Positions 43,513 to 52,389 of a stretch of DNA of 64,000 nucleotides are shown in pieces. Source of the DNA: Kaistella solincola. Its GTDB lineage: Bacteria > Bacteroidota > Bacteroidia > Flavobacteriales > Weeksellaceae. Below the pieces are notes generated by a model. That model did no database searches, was not told the origin of the DNA, and saw only the letters and a program-made list of their open reading frames with translations. Positions within the stretch are counted from its first letter, which is position 1. Every line of letters starts with the position of its first letter. The position numbers and the translations under genes are program-made. The stretch is from positions 744,001 through 808,000 of the forward strand of contig NZ_JSYK01000003.1 in NCBI RefSeq assembly GCF_000812875.1, written 5' to 3'.

Positions 43513-44523
43513 ATGTTAGAAAAAATAGATGAACTGTTGGTGGAAGTGGGAAATTTCCAGTCTGCAAACAAAGATGAAATTGAACAGTTCCGAATAAAAT
43601 TCAGCGGAAAAAAGGGCATTTTAAATGATATTTTTTCTAAGTTTAAAGATGTCCCGAGCGAGCAGAAAAAAGAATTTGGTCAGAAAATAAACACGCTTAA
43701 ACAGGCGGTAGAAACCAAACTCGTGGAGCTGAAAAATTCTTCGACATCGCAGATTATTCTGGAAAAAGATGACCTTACAAAACCCGGTTATCCATCGGAA
43801 TTAGGTACGCGGCATCCGATTAATTTAGTGAAAAACCAAATCATCGAAATCTTTCGTTCTATTGGTTTTGCGGTAGCAGACGGCCCGGAAATCGAAGATG
43901 ACTGGCACAATTTTACCGCGCTCAATTTGCCCGAATATCACCCGGCGCGCGATATGCAGGACACTTTTTTCATTGAAACCGATCCTGATATTTTGCTGAG
44001 AACGCACACTTCATCGGTGCAGATACGCTATATGGAAAATAATGAGCCGCCGATGCGTATCTTGTCGCCGGGCCGCGTTTTTCGGAATGAAGCAATTTCA
44101 AGCAGATCTCACTGTATCTTTCATCAAATTGAAGGACTTTACATCGATCAGAACGTAAGTTTCGCGGATTTGAAACAAACGATTCAATATTTCACAACGG
44201 AACTTTTCGGAAAATCAAAAATCAGGTTGCGTCCGTCTTATTTCCCGTTCACAGAACCTTCCGCGGAAGTTGATGTATATTGGGGTTTAAATTCCGAAAC
44301 CGATTACCGAATTACAAAAGGAACAGGTTGGCTGGAAATTATGGGCTGTGGAATGGTGGATCCCGCGGTTTTAACCAACGTAAATATCGATCCAGATAAA
44401 TTTTCAGGTTACGCTTTCGGAATGGGTATCGAAAGAATTGTAATGCTGCTTTATCAAATGAGTGACATCCGCATGTTTTTCGAAAATGACATCCGAATGT
44501 TGCAGCAATTTAAAAGTTTGTAA
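43513..44523 (+). CDS. pheS: phenylalanine--tRNA ligase alpha subunit
   Basis: 336 residues. An N-terminal coiled-coil tRNA-binding region (about 1-90) precedes the class II catalytic core: motif 1 region [22 protein letters not shown], motif 2 [19 protein letters not shown], and motif 3 [13 protein letters not shown]. The glycine-rich [15 protein letters not shown] is the phenylalanine pocket. It charges tRNA-Phe together with PheT, which is not in this window, an arrangement usual in Bacteroidota. Confidence 0.95.
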   Translation: MLEKIDELLVEVGNFQSANKDEIEQFRIKFSGKKGILNDIFSKFKDVPSEQKKEFGQKINTLKQAVETKLVELKNSSTSQIILEKDDLTKPGYPSELGTRHPINLVKNQIIEIFRSIGFAVADGPEIEDDWHNFTALNLPEYHPARDMQDTFFIETDPDILLRTHTSSVQIRYMENNEPPMRILSPGRVFRNEAISSRSHCIFHQIEGLYIDQNVSFADLKQTIQYFTTELFGKSKIRLRPSYFPFTEPSAEVDVYWGLNSETDYRITKGTGWLEIMGCGMVDPAVLTNVNIDPDKFSGYAFGMGIERIVMLLYQMSDIRMFFENDIRMLQQFKSL

Positions 44524-44528
44524 AACCA

Positions 44529-44559
44529 AAAAATTTGGCCTTTTAGCGGCAAATTTTTC
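44529..44559. repeat. GGCAAATTTTT palindrome after pheS
   Basis: AAAAATTTGGCCTTTTAGCG followed by GCAAATTTTTC is a good copy of the recurrent palindrome, just upstream of a second, stronger terminator. Confidence 0.5.
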
Positions 44560-44566
44560 TTAAATA

Positions 44567-44599
44567 TAAAAGCTTCCGGAAAATCCGGAAGCTTTTTCT
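44567..44599. terminator. bidirectional terminator between pheS and the DUF5916 gene
   Basis: AAAAGCTTCCGGA and TCCGGAAGCTTTT form a perfect 13-bp stem around a three-base loop with T runs on both strands. Confidence 0.85.
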
Positions 44600-44617
44600 T
44601 TAGTTATGAAGAGAAAT

Positions 44618-47041
44618 TTAGCTTTTCTGTTTGAACCAGTTTTTCGCCTGATTATAATCGATGTAATAAGAAACTTTTAAACTGAGCGTGTTGTTCATGG
44701 GTTCATTAAATAAATTACTGAAGTTTTTGCCGAAATTTATTCTGGAATAATCCAGATAGTTTTGAGCGGCATTTTGGTACAACAAAGTCAGCTGACTGCC
44801 TGGCGCAAACCACCAGGAATAGCGCATATCAACATTCCAGGAATTGTAGGTTTGGTTATTTTTCGAATAATTATCAACAGGTGTTACAAGCCCGTTTTCT
44901 TCTAAAGTGCCGAATTTCGTGTAATTCACTTCGGTGTAATAATGTCTTAAACTGAAGGTCAGCGCCATTTTATTGTTGATGGTATATTTCGATGATAAAC
45001 CATTAATTACCGTACTTCGGTTTCGGTTTCCGATGTAAATGGTGCCCAGATTTTCACCCGCAAAACCCTGTTCCTGATTGCTCAGCTGAACGTTGGCATT
45101 GTAATTCAAAGAAAAATGGTCATTTAGCCGGTAATTTATTCCAAGGTCATTGTTCAGGCGATATCTGCCGGTTTGGTCGTACGCGTAATAATCAACGCTG
45201 AAATTGTAGGTGAATTTTTTGCGGTTGTCGGAATTAAACCAAATCCAGGGATTGATAAACGCCGGAACATAAAGGTATTTTCCGAAAACGCGCGGCTCAT
45301 ACAGATCATTTTCGCCGTTCGGTGTCAAGAGCAAACCTGCACCGAAGTTCCGGAACTTTTTATCCTGAAAACCAATGCTGTTGTGAATTTCAAACGATTT
45401 AAATAAATCCGTTTCAAGTCTTCGGGCATAATTAATATTGATGTTCAGATTTATATTGTTAAAATTTTTCGATGGCTGTAACATACGGTAACCGTAATTT
45501 CCGCTATATCGAACATAATTGGTTTGGCCGGTGTAGCCCAAATCATCGATGTTGTAGTCTTTCGAAACCGCCTGAAAACCAGCCTGATAAGTGCTTTTGC
45601 CATAAATTTTTGCGAGACCGGCGTTAATGTTTGTTCCAAAGTCGCTGTTGCCGTCCCTAACATAACTACCTCGCACGGCACCGGAAAAATTGTATTTATT
45701 TTTTTTGTCGGTTAAATCCACCAAAAAAGCCGTGGCATTAGCATCGCGGAAATCGCCGGCGCGGGTAACATTGGTATTGATTAAGGAAACCGAGGAATTG
45801 CCGTTAAAACGCTGGTCGAAAACAAATACGTTGTAGTTGGCCAAAGGTTCTACTGTTTCTGTGCGGATTTCGCCGGTAACATTATTTTTAATGTCAACCT
45901 CTGTTTTTTTCGTGATTGCATTAAAGAAACCGATTCCCAAACCTTTATTTGTACGTCCGGAAATTTTTGTCGCGTTCAGTAACTTTACTTTCTGTAGGTT
46001 TTCAACTAAAGTTTCGTCCTCACTCAATTCCGGATATCTCGACGGATAATCGCCTACACGACGCGAATAGAAGAGATTTCCTTTGCTGAAAAGTTCCGTT
46101 CCTTCCGTGAAAAAGGAGCGTTTTTCGGAAAATTGCTGCTCAAAAGGGCCTAAATTTAAAATATTGTCATCAAAAGCAGTTTGTCCAAAATCCGGAATTA
46201 AAGTGGTGTCCAAAGTAAAAGCATCATTAATCCCGTATTTCACATCCATTCCGCCATTCACAATGGTGGAAGTTTTGCCGTCGAAATTATTTAAATAAGT
46301 CGAAAAGTAGGGAAGAAAGGAGAGTCGGAGCGGCGGCTGAATGTTTTCAATTCCTTGCAGCACGCCGTCGTAAAGCAGAAAAGAACCTTTTTTATTATCG
46401 ATGAAATTCCAAGTGGATTTTACTTTTGTCCGGTTAATGAGGCGAACGAAATTCAATCCCCATTCCTGAATATCCTTTTTCGGAAAACGCAACTCGGAGT
46501 AGGGAATTTTCAGCTCGGCTGTCCAGCCTTCATCGTCGATATTTGTGCCGCTGTACCACACGGCGCTCCAGTTAGAATCTTCGCCGTAATCGTTGGTCAT
46601 TTTCGCATCGAACTGCACGCCGCTCGGCATTATGATAAACTCCAGACTTTGCTGGTGGTCGTTGTAGCCATTAATAACCACATCGAAAAAGTCATCATTT
46701 CCCACATTGTCCCGTTCTACCAGTTCTTTTGCTATTTTACTTGGTTCCGGATCGTACATTTTAGCACCGAAATAAATACCAGTATCGTCGTACAAAACAC
46801 GAACTTCCGTACGGAACTCATGTGCTTCAGGGTTTCCGTTTTTTGGTTGAAATTCAACAAAATTCCGTGCTACAGCGGCATTTTTCCAAACTTCTTCGTC
46901 CAGGTGTCCATCGATCTTTATAGGCTGATCAATTCTGGTAATCTGGATTTTTTTCCGGCTGATACTGTCGTTTTTTACGGTTTGTGCGTGCGCGCCGGCA
47001 AAAGATAAGAAGAGAAAAATGGTGGCACTCGTTAGCTTCAT
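44618..47041 (-). CDS. DUF5916 outer-membrane protein with CBM9-like domain
   Basis: 807 residues with a signal peptide (residues 1-19, GAHAQ). The N-terminal domain (about 35-225) begins RIDQPIKIDGHLDEEVWKNA, the pattern of carbohydrate-binding family 9-like domains. The rest, with alternating aromatic beta strands (NYARRLETDLFKSFEI, MRYSWWFAPGSQLTLLYQ) and terminal WFKQKS, is DUF5916, probably an outer-membrane beta barrel. Function unknown; these proteins are abundant in Bacteroidota. Single gene. Confidence 0.85.
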   Translation of the reverse strand: MKLTSATIFLFLSFAGAHAQTVKNDSISRKKIQITRIDQPIKIDGHLDEEVWKNAAVARNFVEFQPKNGNPEAHEFRTEVRVLYDDTGIYFGAKMYDPEPSKIAKELVERDNVGNDDFFDVVINGYNDHQQSLEFIIMPSGVQFDAKMTNDYGEDSNWSAVWYSGTNIDDEGWTAELKIPYSELRFPKKDIQEWGLNFVRLINRTKVKSTWNFIDNKKGSFLLYDGVLQGIENIQPPLRLSFLPYFSTYLNNFDGKTSTIVNGGMDVKYGINDAFTLDTTLIPDFGQTAFDDNILNLGPFEQQFSEKRSFFTEGTELFSKGNLFYSRRVGDYPSRYPELSEDETLVENLQKVKLLNATKISGRTNKGLGIGFFNAITKKTEVDIKNNVTGEIRTETVEPLANYNVFVFDQRFNGNSSVSLINTNVTRAGDFRDANATAFLVDLTDKKNKYNFSGAVRGSYVRDGNSDFGTNINAGLAKIYGKSTYQAGFQAVSKDYNIDDLGYTGQTNYVRYSGNYGYRMLQPSKNFNNINLNININYARRLETDLFKSFEIHNSIGFQDKKFRNFGAGLLLTPNGENDLYEPRVFGKYLYVPAFINPWIWFNSDNRKKFTYNFSVDYYAYDQTGRYRLNNDLGINYRLNDHFSLNYNANVQLSNQEQGFAGENLGTIYIGNRNRSTVINGLSSKYTINNKMALTFSLRHYYTEVNYTKFGTLEENGLVTPVDNYSKNNQTYNSWNVDMRYSWWFAPGSQLTLLYQNAAQNYLDYSRINFGKNFSNLFNEPMNNTLSLKVSYYIDYNQAKNWFKQKS

Positions 47042-47105
47042 GGTTTGTTTTAGTGATAAGACAACCGCGAAACCGTTTTTGTTACATCAGCTTTATATTT
47101 TTCAC

Positions 47106-47138
47106 AAAAAAAAACGGTTAAAAGACCGTTTTTTTTAT
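47106..47138 (-). terminator. terminator after the DUF3108 gene
   Basis: AAAACGGTT and GACCGTTTT form a stem with A and T runs, so it works on the minus strand for the upstream-lying DUF3108 gene. Confidence 0.7.
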
Positions 47139-47159
47139 TTTAGCTAAATTATTTATGTT

Positions 47160-47927
47160 TTATTTCGTGAAGTTCAACGGATATTTCACTTTATGGAAAG
47201 AATCGATGGCTGCCACTAAAGAACCTACCACAAGTTCAGCTTTTATAGAAAGTGGCACGTGGTTACGGTCATTGCTGACGTACAATGTAACACCTTCTTT
47301 ATCTTTGAAAACGCGGCCGCTCATTACCTGGGGAATAATTTTCAAGCTGTTGATATAACCAAATTTGGTTTTAATATTTTCAGTTCCTACAACTTTTAGC
47401 TGAAACGGAAACATTTCATCATCAATCCAAATATTCATTTTTTTGATGGTGCCCACTTTCAGTTCGTCCTGATCCAGACTTCGCAGATAGTAAAACGCGG
47501 ACAACATATCCTGAATTCCCCTCACCGATTTTTCTACCGTAGTTTTGTTTTTTTCTTTATCGGTAAGCAAAACCGTCTGGTTTTTATGATTAAAAACCGT
47601 TTCGTAATGCTGTGTGTAGTTTCCTTCTTTTACGTTTCGAACGTAAAAACTCGGCAAACCGGTATTGTAGTTGATAAAACTTTCGTAATTATCTTCAACT
47701 TTAAAGAAAGCCCGCACCGCACCGGTTGTCCTTCCGTAGCCTTTTACGTAAAAGTGGGGTTCGCCTAAATAAGTGGTTTTTAATGTGGTTAAAGTTGCCG
47801 TTCCGGCGTTCAGCGGTCCGTAGTGAATTCTGTATTTCAGCACTTCGCCGGTCTGAATATTATTGAGTTTTTGTCCGAAAATCTGTGTAAGGAACAGAAG
47901 TGCAGACAGCAAAAAAATCTTTTTCAT
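47160..47927 (-). CDS. DUF3108 secreted protein
   Basis: 255 residues from the ATG at 47927 (MKKIFLLSALLFLTQIFGQ), a clear Sec signal; the longer frame to 48002 would add 25 residues ahead of it. GEVLKYRIHYGPLNAGTATL opens the DUF3108 domain, followed by a beta-rich body, YLRSLDQDELKVGTIKKMNI, and a C-terminal EGVTLYVSNDRNHVPLSIKA. The family is periplasmic or outer-membrane-bound and its role is unknown. Divergent from the ferredoxin reductase gene. Confidence 0.82.
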   Translation of the reverse strand: MKKIFLLSALLFLTQIFGQKLNNIQTGEVLKYRIHYGPLNAGTATLTTLKTTYLGEPHFYVKGYGRTTGAVRAFFKVEDNYESFINYNTGLPSFYVRNVKEGNYTQHYETVFNHKNQTVLLTDKEKNKTTVEKSVRGIQDMLSAFYYLRSLDQDELKVGTIKKMNIWIDDEMFPFQLKVVGTENIKTKFGYINSLKIIPQVMSGRVFKDKEGVTLYVSNDRNHVPLSIKAELVVGSLVAAIDSFHKVKYPLNFTK

Positions 47928-48034
47928 GGTCATGCTTTTGCAAAATATTTGCCATACTGCAGAAAATGCCTTTTGGTAGCGTAGTTCTGTGAAATTATTC
48001 ATCGGCGGGCATTTACAAATCTTTTAATTTTTCG

Positions 48035-48042
48035 TAAATTTG
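48035..48042 (+). promoter_or_regulatory. -7 element of the ferredoxin reductase gene
   Basis: TAAATTTG is an exact TAnnTTTG, 29 bases before the ATG at 48072. Confidence 0.6.
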
Positions 48043-48071
48043 CACAATTATTCTCTAAAAAAATATTTTTA

Positions 48072-49124
48072 ATGATTACAACTGATATATTGATTATAGG
48101 AGCTGGTCCCACAGGACTTTTTGCAGTTTTCGAAGCCGGTTTGCTAAAATTAAAATGTCATATCATCGACGCACTTCCACAGCCTGGTGGCCAGTTAACT
48201 GAACTTTACCCGAAAAAACCCATTTTTGATATTCCCGGATTTCCGTCCATTAATGCCGGCGCATTGGTGGATAATTTAATGGAGCAAATTAAGCAATTTC
48301 AGCCAGGTTTTACTTTAGGTGAAACTGCGCAAAAGCTTACTAAACTGGAAGATGGCACTTTTGAAGTCATTACCAATAAAGGAACGGTACACCACGCTAA
48401 GGCAGTTGCAATTGCTGGTGGTCTCGGTACTTTTGAGCCAAGAAAACCGGTACTGGACAACTTGGCAGATTATGAAGAAAATGGTGTTGAATATTTCATT
48501 AAAGAACCCGAACATTTCCGAAATAAAAAAGTCGTAATTGCCGGTGGCGGAGATTCGGCTTTGGATTGGAGCATCTTTTTAACCGACATTGCGAGTGAAG
48601 TTACTTTAATTCACCGTAGAAATGAATTCCGCGGCGCCTTGGATTCTGTAGAAAAGGTGCAAGCGCTGAAAGATCAGGGGAAAATTCACATGGTGACACC
48701 TGCAGAAGTTCGTGGCCTGAAAGGCGACGGAAAATTAACCGCAATTACCGTGGAAAAAGACGGAGAAATTTTCGACCTTGAAACCGATTATTTTATTCCG
48801 CTTTTCGGTCTTACACCGAAATTGGGCGATATCGCAAACTGGGGTCTGGAGATCGAAAAAAACGCAATTGTAGTGAATAATGCTTTGGATTATCAAACCA
48901 ATATTCCTGGTGTTTATGCCATCGGCGACGTCAATACCTATCCGGGAAAACTTAAACTTATTCTGTGCGGTTTTCACGAAGCAACTTTGATGTGTCAAAG
49001 TGTCTACAACATGCTGAATCCAGGCAAAAAATTCGTTTTGAAATATACAACAGTCAGCGGAATTGATGGTTTCGACGGAAGCCGAAAAGAAGCTGAAAAA
49101 GCAGTTGTAAAAAAAATCGACTAA
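48072..49124 (+). CDS. ferredoxin--NADP(+) reductase, thioredoxin-reductase type
   Basis: 350 residues. FAD-binding GAGPTGLFAVFEAG, then PQPGGQLTELYPKKPIFDIPG, NADP-binding GGGDSALDWSIFL with an HRRNEFRGA basic patch, and the C-terminal GVYAIGDVNTYPGKLKLILCG are all present. The CxxC redox pair of true thioredoxin reductases is missing, which together with length points to type 2 ferredoxin reductase. The next gene encodes a 2Fe-2S ferredoxin, probably its partner. Confidence 0.9.
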   Translation: MITTDILIIGAGPTGLFAVFEAGLLKLKCHIIDALPQPGGQLTELYPKKPIFDIPGFPSINAGALVDNLMEQIKQFQPGFTLGETAQKLTKLEDGTFEVITNKGTVHHAKAVAIAGGLGTFEPRKPVLDNLADYEENGVEYFIKEPEHFRNKKVVIAGGGDSALDWSIFLTDIASEVTLIHRRNEFRGALDSVEKVQALKDQGKIHMVTPAEVRGLKGDGKLTAITVEKDGEIFDLETDYFIPLFGLTPKLGDIANWGLEIEKNAIVVNNALDYQTNIPGVYAIGDVNTYPGKLKLILCGFHEATLMCQSVYNMLNPGKKFVLKYTTVSGIDGFDGSRKEAEKAVVKKID

Positions 49125-49164
49125 TTCAGCCTTTTTTTCATTTAATTAAATTTTCCAAAAAAAA

Positions 49165-49497
49165 ATGCAAGATATCACGCTAAAAATTACCGACCGAAAT
49201 GGCGATATTCATGAAGTTGTAGCACCAACTGATATGTCTATGAATTTAATGGAAGTTATCCGCTCGTATGAACTTGCAGAAGAAGGAACAATCGGCGTTT
49301 GCGGCGGAATGGCCATGTGCGCCTCGTGTCAGGTTTATGTTTTGGAAGGTTCCGAAAACCTACAGGAAATGGGCGACGAAGAAGATGCAATGCTCAGCGA
49401 AGCTTTTCACGTTGAACAAAACAGCAGGCTCGGTTGTCAGATTCACATCACCGATGAGATTGACGGTTTGGAAGTTCAGATCGCGCCGTATCCATAA
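49165..49497 (+). CDS. 2Fe-2S ferredoxin (adrenodoxin type)
   Basis: 110 residues. Cluster ligands Cys46, Cys52, Cys55 and Cys91 are arranged C-x5-C-x2-C-x35-C as in adrenodoxin-type ferredoxins (GVCGGMAMCASCQVYV, RLGCQIH). It carries single electrons in the cytoplasm. It lies 40 bp downstream of the ferredoxin reductase gene, so the two likely form an electron-transfer pair. Confidence 0.92.
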   Translation: MQDITLKITDRNGDIHEVVAPTDMSMNLMEVIRSYELAEEGTIGVCGGMAMCASCQVYVLEGSENLQEMGDEEDAMLSEAFHVEQNSRLGCQIHITDEIDGLEVQIAPYP

Positions 49498-49501
49498 AAA
49501 T

Positions 49502-49534
49502 AAAAATTTGCCCTTTTAAGGGCATTTTTTTTTG
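49502..49534 (+). terminator. terminator after the ferredoxin gene
   Basis: TTTGCCCTT and AAGGGCATT pair around TT and are followed by T9. Its AAATTTGCCC start also fits the GGCAAATTTTT palindrome family. Confidence 0.7.
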
Positions 49535-49581
49535 CTTTTACACCATCACGAAATTCCATTTTTCATTTCGATTACTTTTCT

Positions 49582-49589
49582 TAATTTTG
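49582..49589 (+). promoter_or_regulatory. -7 element of the exonuclease gene
   Basis: TAATTTTG matches TAnnTTTG, 16 bases before the ATG at 49606. Confidence 0.45.
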
Positions 49590-49605
49590 AGAAAAGCACC
49601 AAAAT

Positions 49606-50382
49606 ATGAAAATTGCAACCTACAATGTAAACGGCGTTAACGGCAGATTGCCAGTCCTTTTAAAATGGCTTGCGCAAGAAAAACCCGATGTGGTTTGCCT
49701 GCAGGAACTGAAAGCGCCACAGGAAAAGTTTCCTGAAAATGAGTTGTTGGAAGCTGGTTATCATTCGATTTGGCTCGGACAAAAAAGCTGGAACGGCGTT
49801 GCAATTCTCACCAAAGATGAAAAACCAAAAGTCCTGAAAACTGCTTTACCCGGAAATGAAGATGATGCTGCAAGCCGATATCTGGAAGTTCAACTGGAAA
49901 AACTGACCTTAGTCTGCATTTATTTACCAAACGGAAATCCAGCGCCGGGACCCAAATTTGATTATAAAATGAATTGGTTTCAGCATTTTGACGCGCAGGC
50001 AGAAGTGCTCATCAGCTCGGGAAAACCGGTGGTTATTTGCGGAGATTTCAACGTAATTCCAACCGAAAAAGATGTTTATAAACCCGAAAAATATATCAAG
50101 GACGCGCTGTTTTTTCCCGAAGCTAGAAAAGCTTATCAGGAAGTTTTAAACCAGGGCTGGACAGATGCAATTCGCTATTTATTTCCAAACAAAATTATTT
50201 ATACTTTCTACGACTATTTCCGCAAAGCTTATGAACGCGATGCCGGAATCCGAATTGATCACATTTTGCTGTCGCCGTCGGTGCTTCCACATTTAAAAAA
50301 TGGTGGAATAGATAAAGAAGTTCGCGGTTGGGAAAAATCAAGCGACCACGTTCCAACCTGGATTGAATTAAACGATTTTTAA
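49606..50382 (+). CDS. xth: exodeoxyribonuclease III
   Basis: 258 residues. MKIATYNVNGVNGRLPVLLK and VVCLQELKAPQEKFP carry the metal-binding Asn and Glu of the AP-endonuclease family; VICGDFNVIPTEKD gives the Asp-Asn pair, and RIDHILLSPSVLP and SSDHVPTWIEL the C-terminal Asp-His. It nicks DNA at abasic sites and digests 3' ends in base excision repair. Convergent with topoisomerase IB. Confidence 0.93.
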   Translation: MKIATYNVNGVNGRLPVLLKWLAQEKPDVVCLQELKAPQEKFPENELLEAGYHSIWLGQKSWNGVAILTKDEKPKVLKTALPGNEDDAASRYLEVQLEKLTLVCIYLPNGNPAPGPKFDYKMNWFQHFDAQAEVLISSGKPVVICGDFNVIPTEKDVYKPEKYIKDALFFPEARKAYQEVLNQGWTDAIRYLFPNKIIYTFYDYFRKAYERDAGIRIDHILLSPSVLPHLKNGGIDKEVRGWEKSSDHVPTWIELNDF

Positions 50383-50408
50383 AGCGCTGTAAATGAAAAT
50401 ATTTAAAT

Positions 50409-50441
50409 AAAAAAATTACCGGCTAAAACCGGTAATTTTTG
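50409..50441. terminator. bidirectional terminator between xth and topoisomerase IB
   Basis: AAAATTACCGG, CTAAAA and CCGGTAATTTT form a strong stem-loop flanked by A and T runs. Confidence 0.8.
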
Positions 50442-50450
50442 TGATTTATA

Positions 50451-51575
50451 TTAAAGACCTGGTTTTTCATTTTTCAGAATTTTCATCACAATCAATTCTT
50501 CTTTTGTTAAACCGGATTTTCCGTCATCGATCTCAAGTTCGTCCAGTTCGTCCAGATATTTTTTAATCGAATAGCTTTCGTACAGATTCAAAATCAGCGG
50601 ATGAATGTAATATTTTCTACAAACCGTGCTTGTATTGCCGAGTTCGCAGGCGACAAGTTCAATCGCTTTTTTAATTTTTGCTTTTTGCGTCGTTTTTTCA
50701 TCCGGATCAGTTGCGGCTTCAATTTCTTTAAAAGCAATCAGCGCGTTCACGGTTCCGGACCAGGTTCGGAAATCTTTTGCGGTAAAATCTTCACCACTTA
50801 TTTCCTTGATATATTCATTTACCATTCCGCTTTCTATTGCGTGGCGTTTACCGTCATCGTCGTAATATTGGAACAGTTCCTTGCCGGGAATATCGCGGCA
50901 GTTTTTCACCGCAATAGCAAGTTTTCTGTTTTTAAGGTCGATGTCGTGGTAAACACCTTTTTTACCTTTAAAAGAAAATTTAATCTTTTGGCCGGTAATA
51001 TTTACGTGTTTATCTTTTAGCGTCGTCAGACCAAAAGAACCGTAAAGCTTTTCATAAATATTATTTCCAATGCGGATGTTCGTGCGTTCCATCAAACTCA
51101 CCACCAAAGCCAAAACTTTTCTTTTGTCGAGATTCCTCCGTGACAAATCTTTTTCAAGCTGAAGACGAATGGTTGGTAACGTTTCACCAAACTGAAGCAT
51201 CCGGTAAAACTTGGTGTGATTTCTAAGCGCATTCCAAACCGGGTGATAGCGGTATTGTTTCCGGCGCTTTGCGTCAATTCCGGTAGCCTGAAGGTGACCG
51301 TTCTGCAAAGCACAAATCCAGACATCTTCCCAGGCGGGAGGAATTGCGAGCTTTTTTATGCGCTCCAGTTCCTCCTTATCTTTTACCTTTTCGTCACCGA
51401 GAAAATAAGTGAAATTTTTGCCTCTTTTGCGGCGGGAAATTCCCAGAGTTTCGCCATCATTTGAGTACACCAGTTTCACTGCTTTTGCAGATTTTACCGG
51501 GTCTTTCATGATTTTAATGATTTTCGCCGGGCTTATTTTCGCGATAAGATCTACGCTGGGAATATCTGCGTTCAT
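50451..51575 (-). CDS. DNA topoisomerase IB (poxvirus/eukaryote type)
   Basis: 374 residues. The N-terminal domain begins after about residue 40 (LVYSNDGETLGISRRKRGK). The catalytic domain has VVSLMERTNIRIGNNIYEKL and KDKHVNITGQKIKF, the KDFRTWSGTVNAL arginine motif, and the nucleophile Tyr323 in VCRKYYIHPLILNLY. It relaxes supercoils by nicking one strand through a 3' phosphotyrosine. Bacteria have this enzyme sporadically. It begins 3 bp downstream of a 54-residue lipoprotein gene on the same strand. Confidence 0.9.
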   Translation of the reverse strand: MNADIPSVDLIAKISPAKIIKIMKDPVKSAKAVKLVYSNDGETLGISRRKRGKNFTYFLGDEKVKDKEELERIKKLAIPPAWEDVWICALQNGHLQATGIDAKRRKQYRYHPVWNALRNHTKFYRMLQFGETLPTIRLQLEKDLSRRNLDKRKVLALVVSLMERTNIRIGNNIYEKLYGSFGLTTLKDKHVNITGQKIKFSFKGKKGVYHDIDLKNRKLAIAVKNCRDIPGKELFQYYDDDGKRHAIESGMVNEYIKEISGEDFTAKDFRTWSGTVNALIAFKEIEAATDPDEKTTQKAKIKKAIELVACELGNTSTVCRKYYIHPLILNLYESYSIKKYLDELDELEIDDGKSGLTKEELIVMKILKNEKPGL

Positions 51576-51578
51576 CGT

Positions 51579-51743
51579 TTAGTTTTTACCTCGCGTAAGT
51601 AGCCAAATCACGATGGCGATAACAGCACCGATTAAGAAAAATGCCCACCACATTCCGGCTTTGAAAATCGTGCCTATGGCGTCGCAGCCAGTGAAGGTAA
51701 GTAATGCGAAAACAGCTAATGTAAGAAATGTAAACTTTTTCAT
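51579..51743 (-). CDS. 54-residue lipoprotein with one membrane helix
   Basis: A short frame from the ATG at 51741-51743 (minus strand) reads MKKFTFLTLAVFALLTFTGC (lipobox FTGC, Cys20), then DAIGTIFKAG, then a second helix MWWAFFLIGAVIAIVIWLLT and a basic end RGKN. Stop TAA is 51579-51581. The lipobox and the 3-bp spacing to the topoisomerase IB start, in the same direction, support a real coupled gene. No known family; similar small proteins occur near other genes in this group, as far as I recall. Confidence 0.7.
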   Translation of the reverse strand: MKKFTFLTLAVFALLTFTGCDAIGTIFKAGMWWAFFLIGAVIAIVIWLLTRGKN

Positions 51744-51778
51744 AATTGTATTTTTTTAATGTTTATAAATGTTTCAAT

Positions 51779-52216
51779 TTAAACTCTGTGGTTATCCGGC
51801 CGCCAGTTTTTGATTGATTTTTTAATTTCATTTCCGCTTAAATTTCCAGAAAGCGCTTTGTCTAAAAGCACTTTAAATTCATCATCATAAGCAAAACGCA
51901 ATGCAGCAATTTGCCCGAACGAAAGTTTGTTTTCTACCTCATCAGAACTTTTACCAAACAGTTCGAAATAACGCTGCTTGAATTCCACTCTGATAATCCG
52001 GTCTTGGTTTCCCAGCGCGTAATGTTGGCGCAGCATCAAAGTCAAATAAATAAACAGGAAAATAATTATTGAAAATAATGCCCAAACGAGGTCATTTTTT
52101 TCATCTGTAAAATATTTCCGTACACCGAAAATCAGCAGAAAAGCCAGCAGCGGAAGAAAAATGAAATGGTGCGGCGGGTAAAATTTTCTGTGGTTTTTAT
52201 AGTTTTGATTCTGCAT
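51779..52216 (-). CDS. DUF6526 family membrane protein
   Basis: 145 residues. QNYKNHRKFYPPHHFIFLPLLA is the family hallmark; two membrane helices follow (about 18-34 and 44-62). The C-terminal half (FKQRYFELFGKSSDEVENK, IAALRFAYDDEFKVLLDKAL) is helical and cytoplasmic. Function unknown. It lies upstream of the small lipoprotein on the same strand, 35 bp away, so the three genes down to topoisomerase IB could share a transcript. Its own upstream region contains a TTCCGTG element. Confidence 0.75.
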   Translation of the reverse strand: MQNQNYKNHRKFYPPHHFIFLPLLAFLLIFGVRKYFTDEKNDLVWALFSIIIFLFIYLTLMLRQHYALGNQDRIIRVEFKQRYFELFGKSSDEVENKLSFGQIAALRFAYDDEFKVLLDKALSGNLSGNEIKKSIKNWRPDNHRV

Positions 52217-52268
52217 TTTTTAAGCATATCAAAAAATTAACCATTGTTAACTTTTGCCTGAATTAATG

Positions 52269-52312
52269 AAAAATTCGGTGTTATTTGGGCATTTTTTTCG
52301 GATTTTGCTAAA
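52269..52312. repeat. 45-bp TTCCGTG element, copy 2
   Basis: Starts AAAAATTCGGTGTTATTTGG and ends CGGATTTTGCTAAA. It is upstream of the DUF6526 gene, on the other side of the M28 terminator. Confidence 0.45.
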
Positions 52313-52335
52313 TGGTATAATTTAGAATTAAAGCC

Positions 52336-52373
52336 AAAAAAAACCGATGCATTTTTTTTTGCATCGGTTTTAA
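52336..52373 (-). terminator. terminator after the M28 peptidase gene
   Basis: AAAACCGATGCA and TGCATCGGTTTT pair around a T-rich loop; on the minus strand a T-run follows. Confidence 0.75.
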
Positions 52374-52389
52374 TATTTTAGCAAAAGGT

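Noticed and set aside
46355-47008. 217-codon open frame antisense to the DUF5916 gene
   Set aside because: Antisense shadow within a gene supported by a signal peptide and full domain; its composition is unlike neighbouring proteins.
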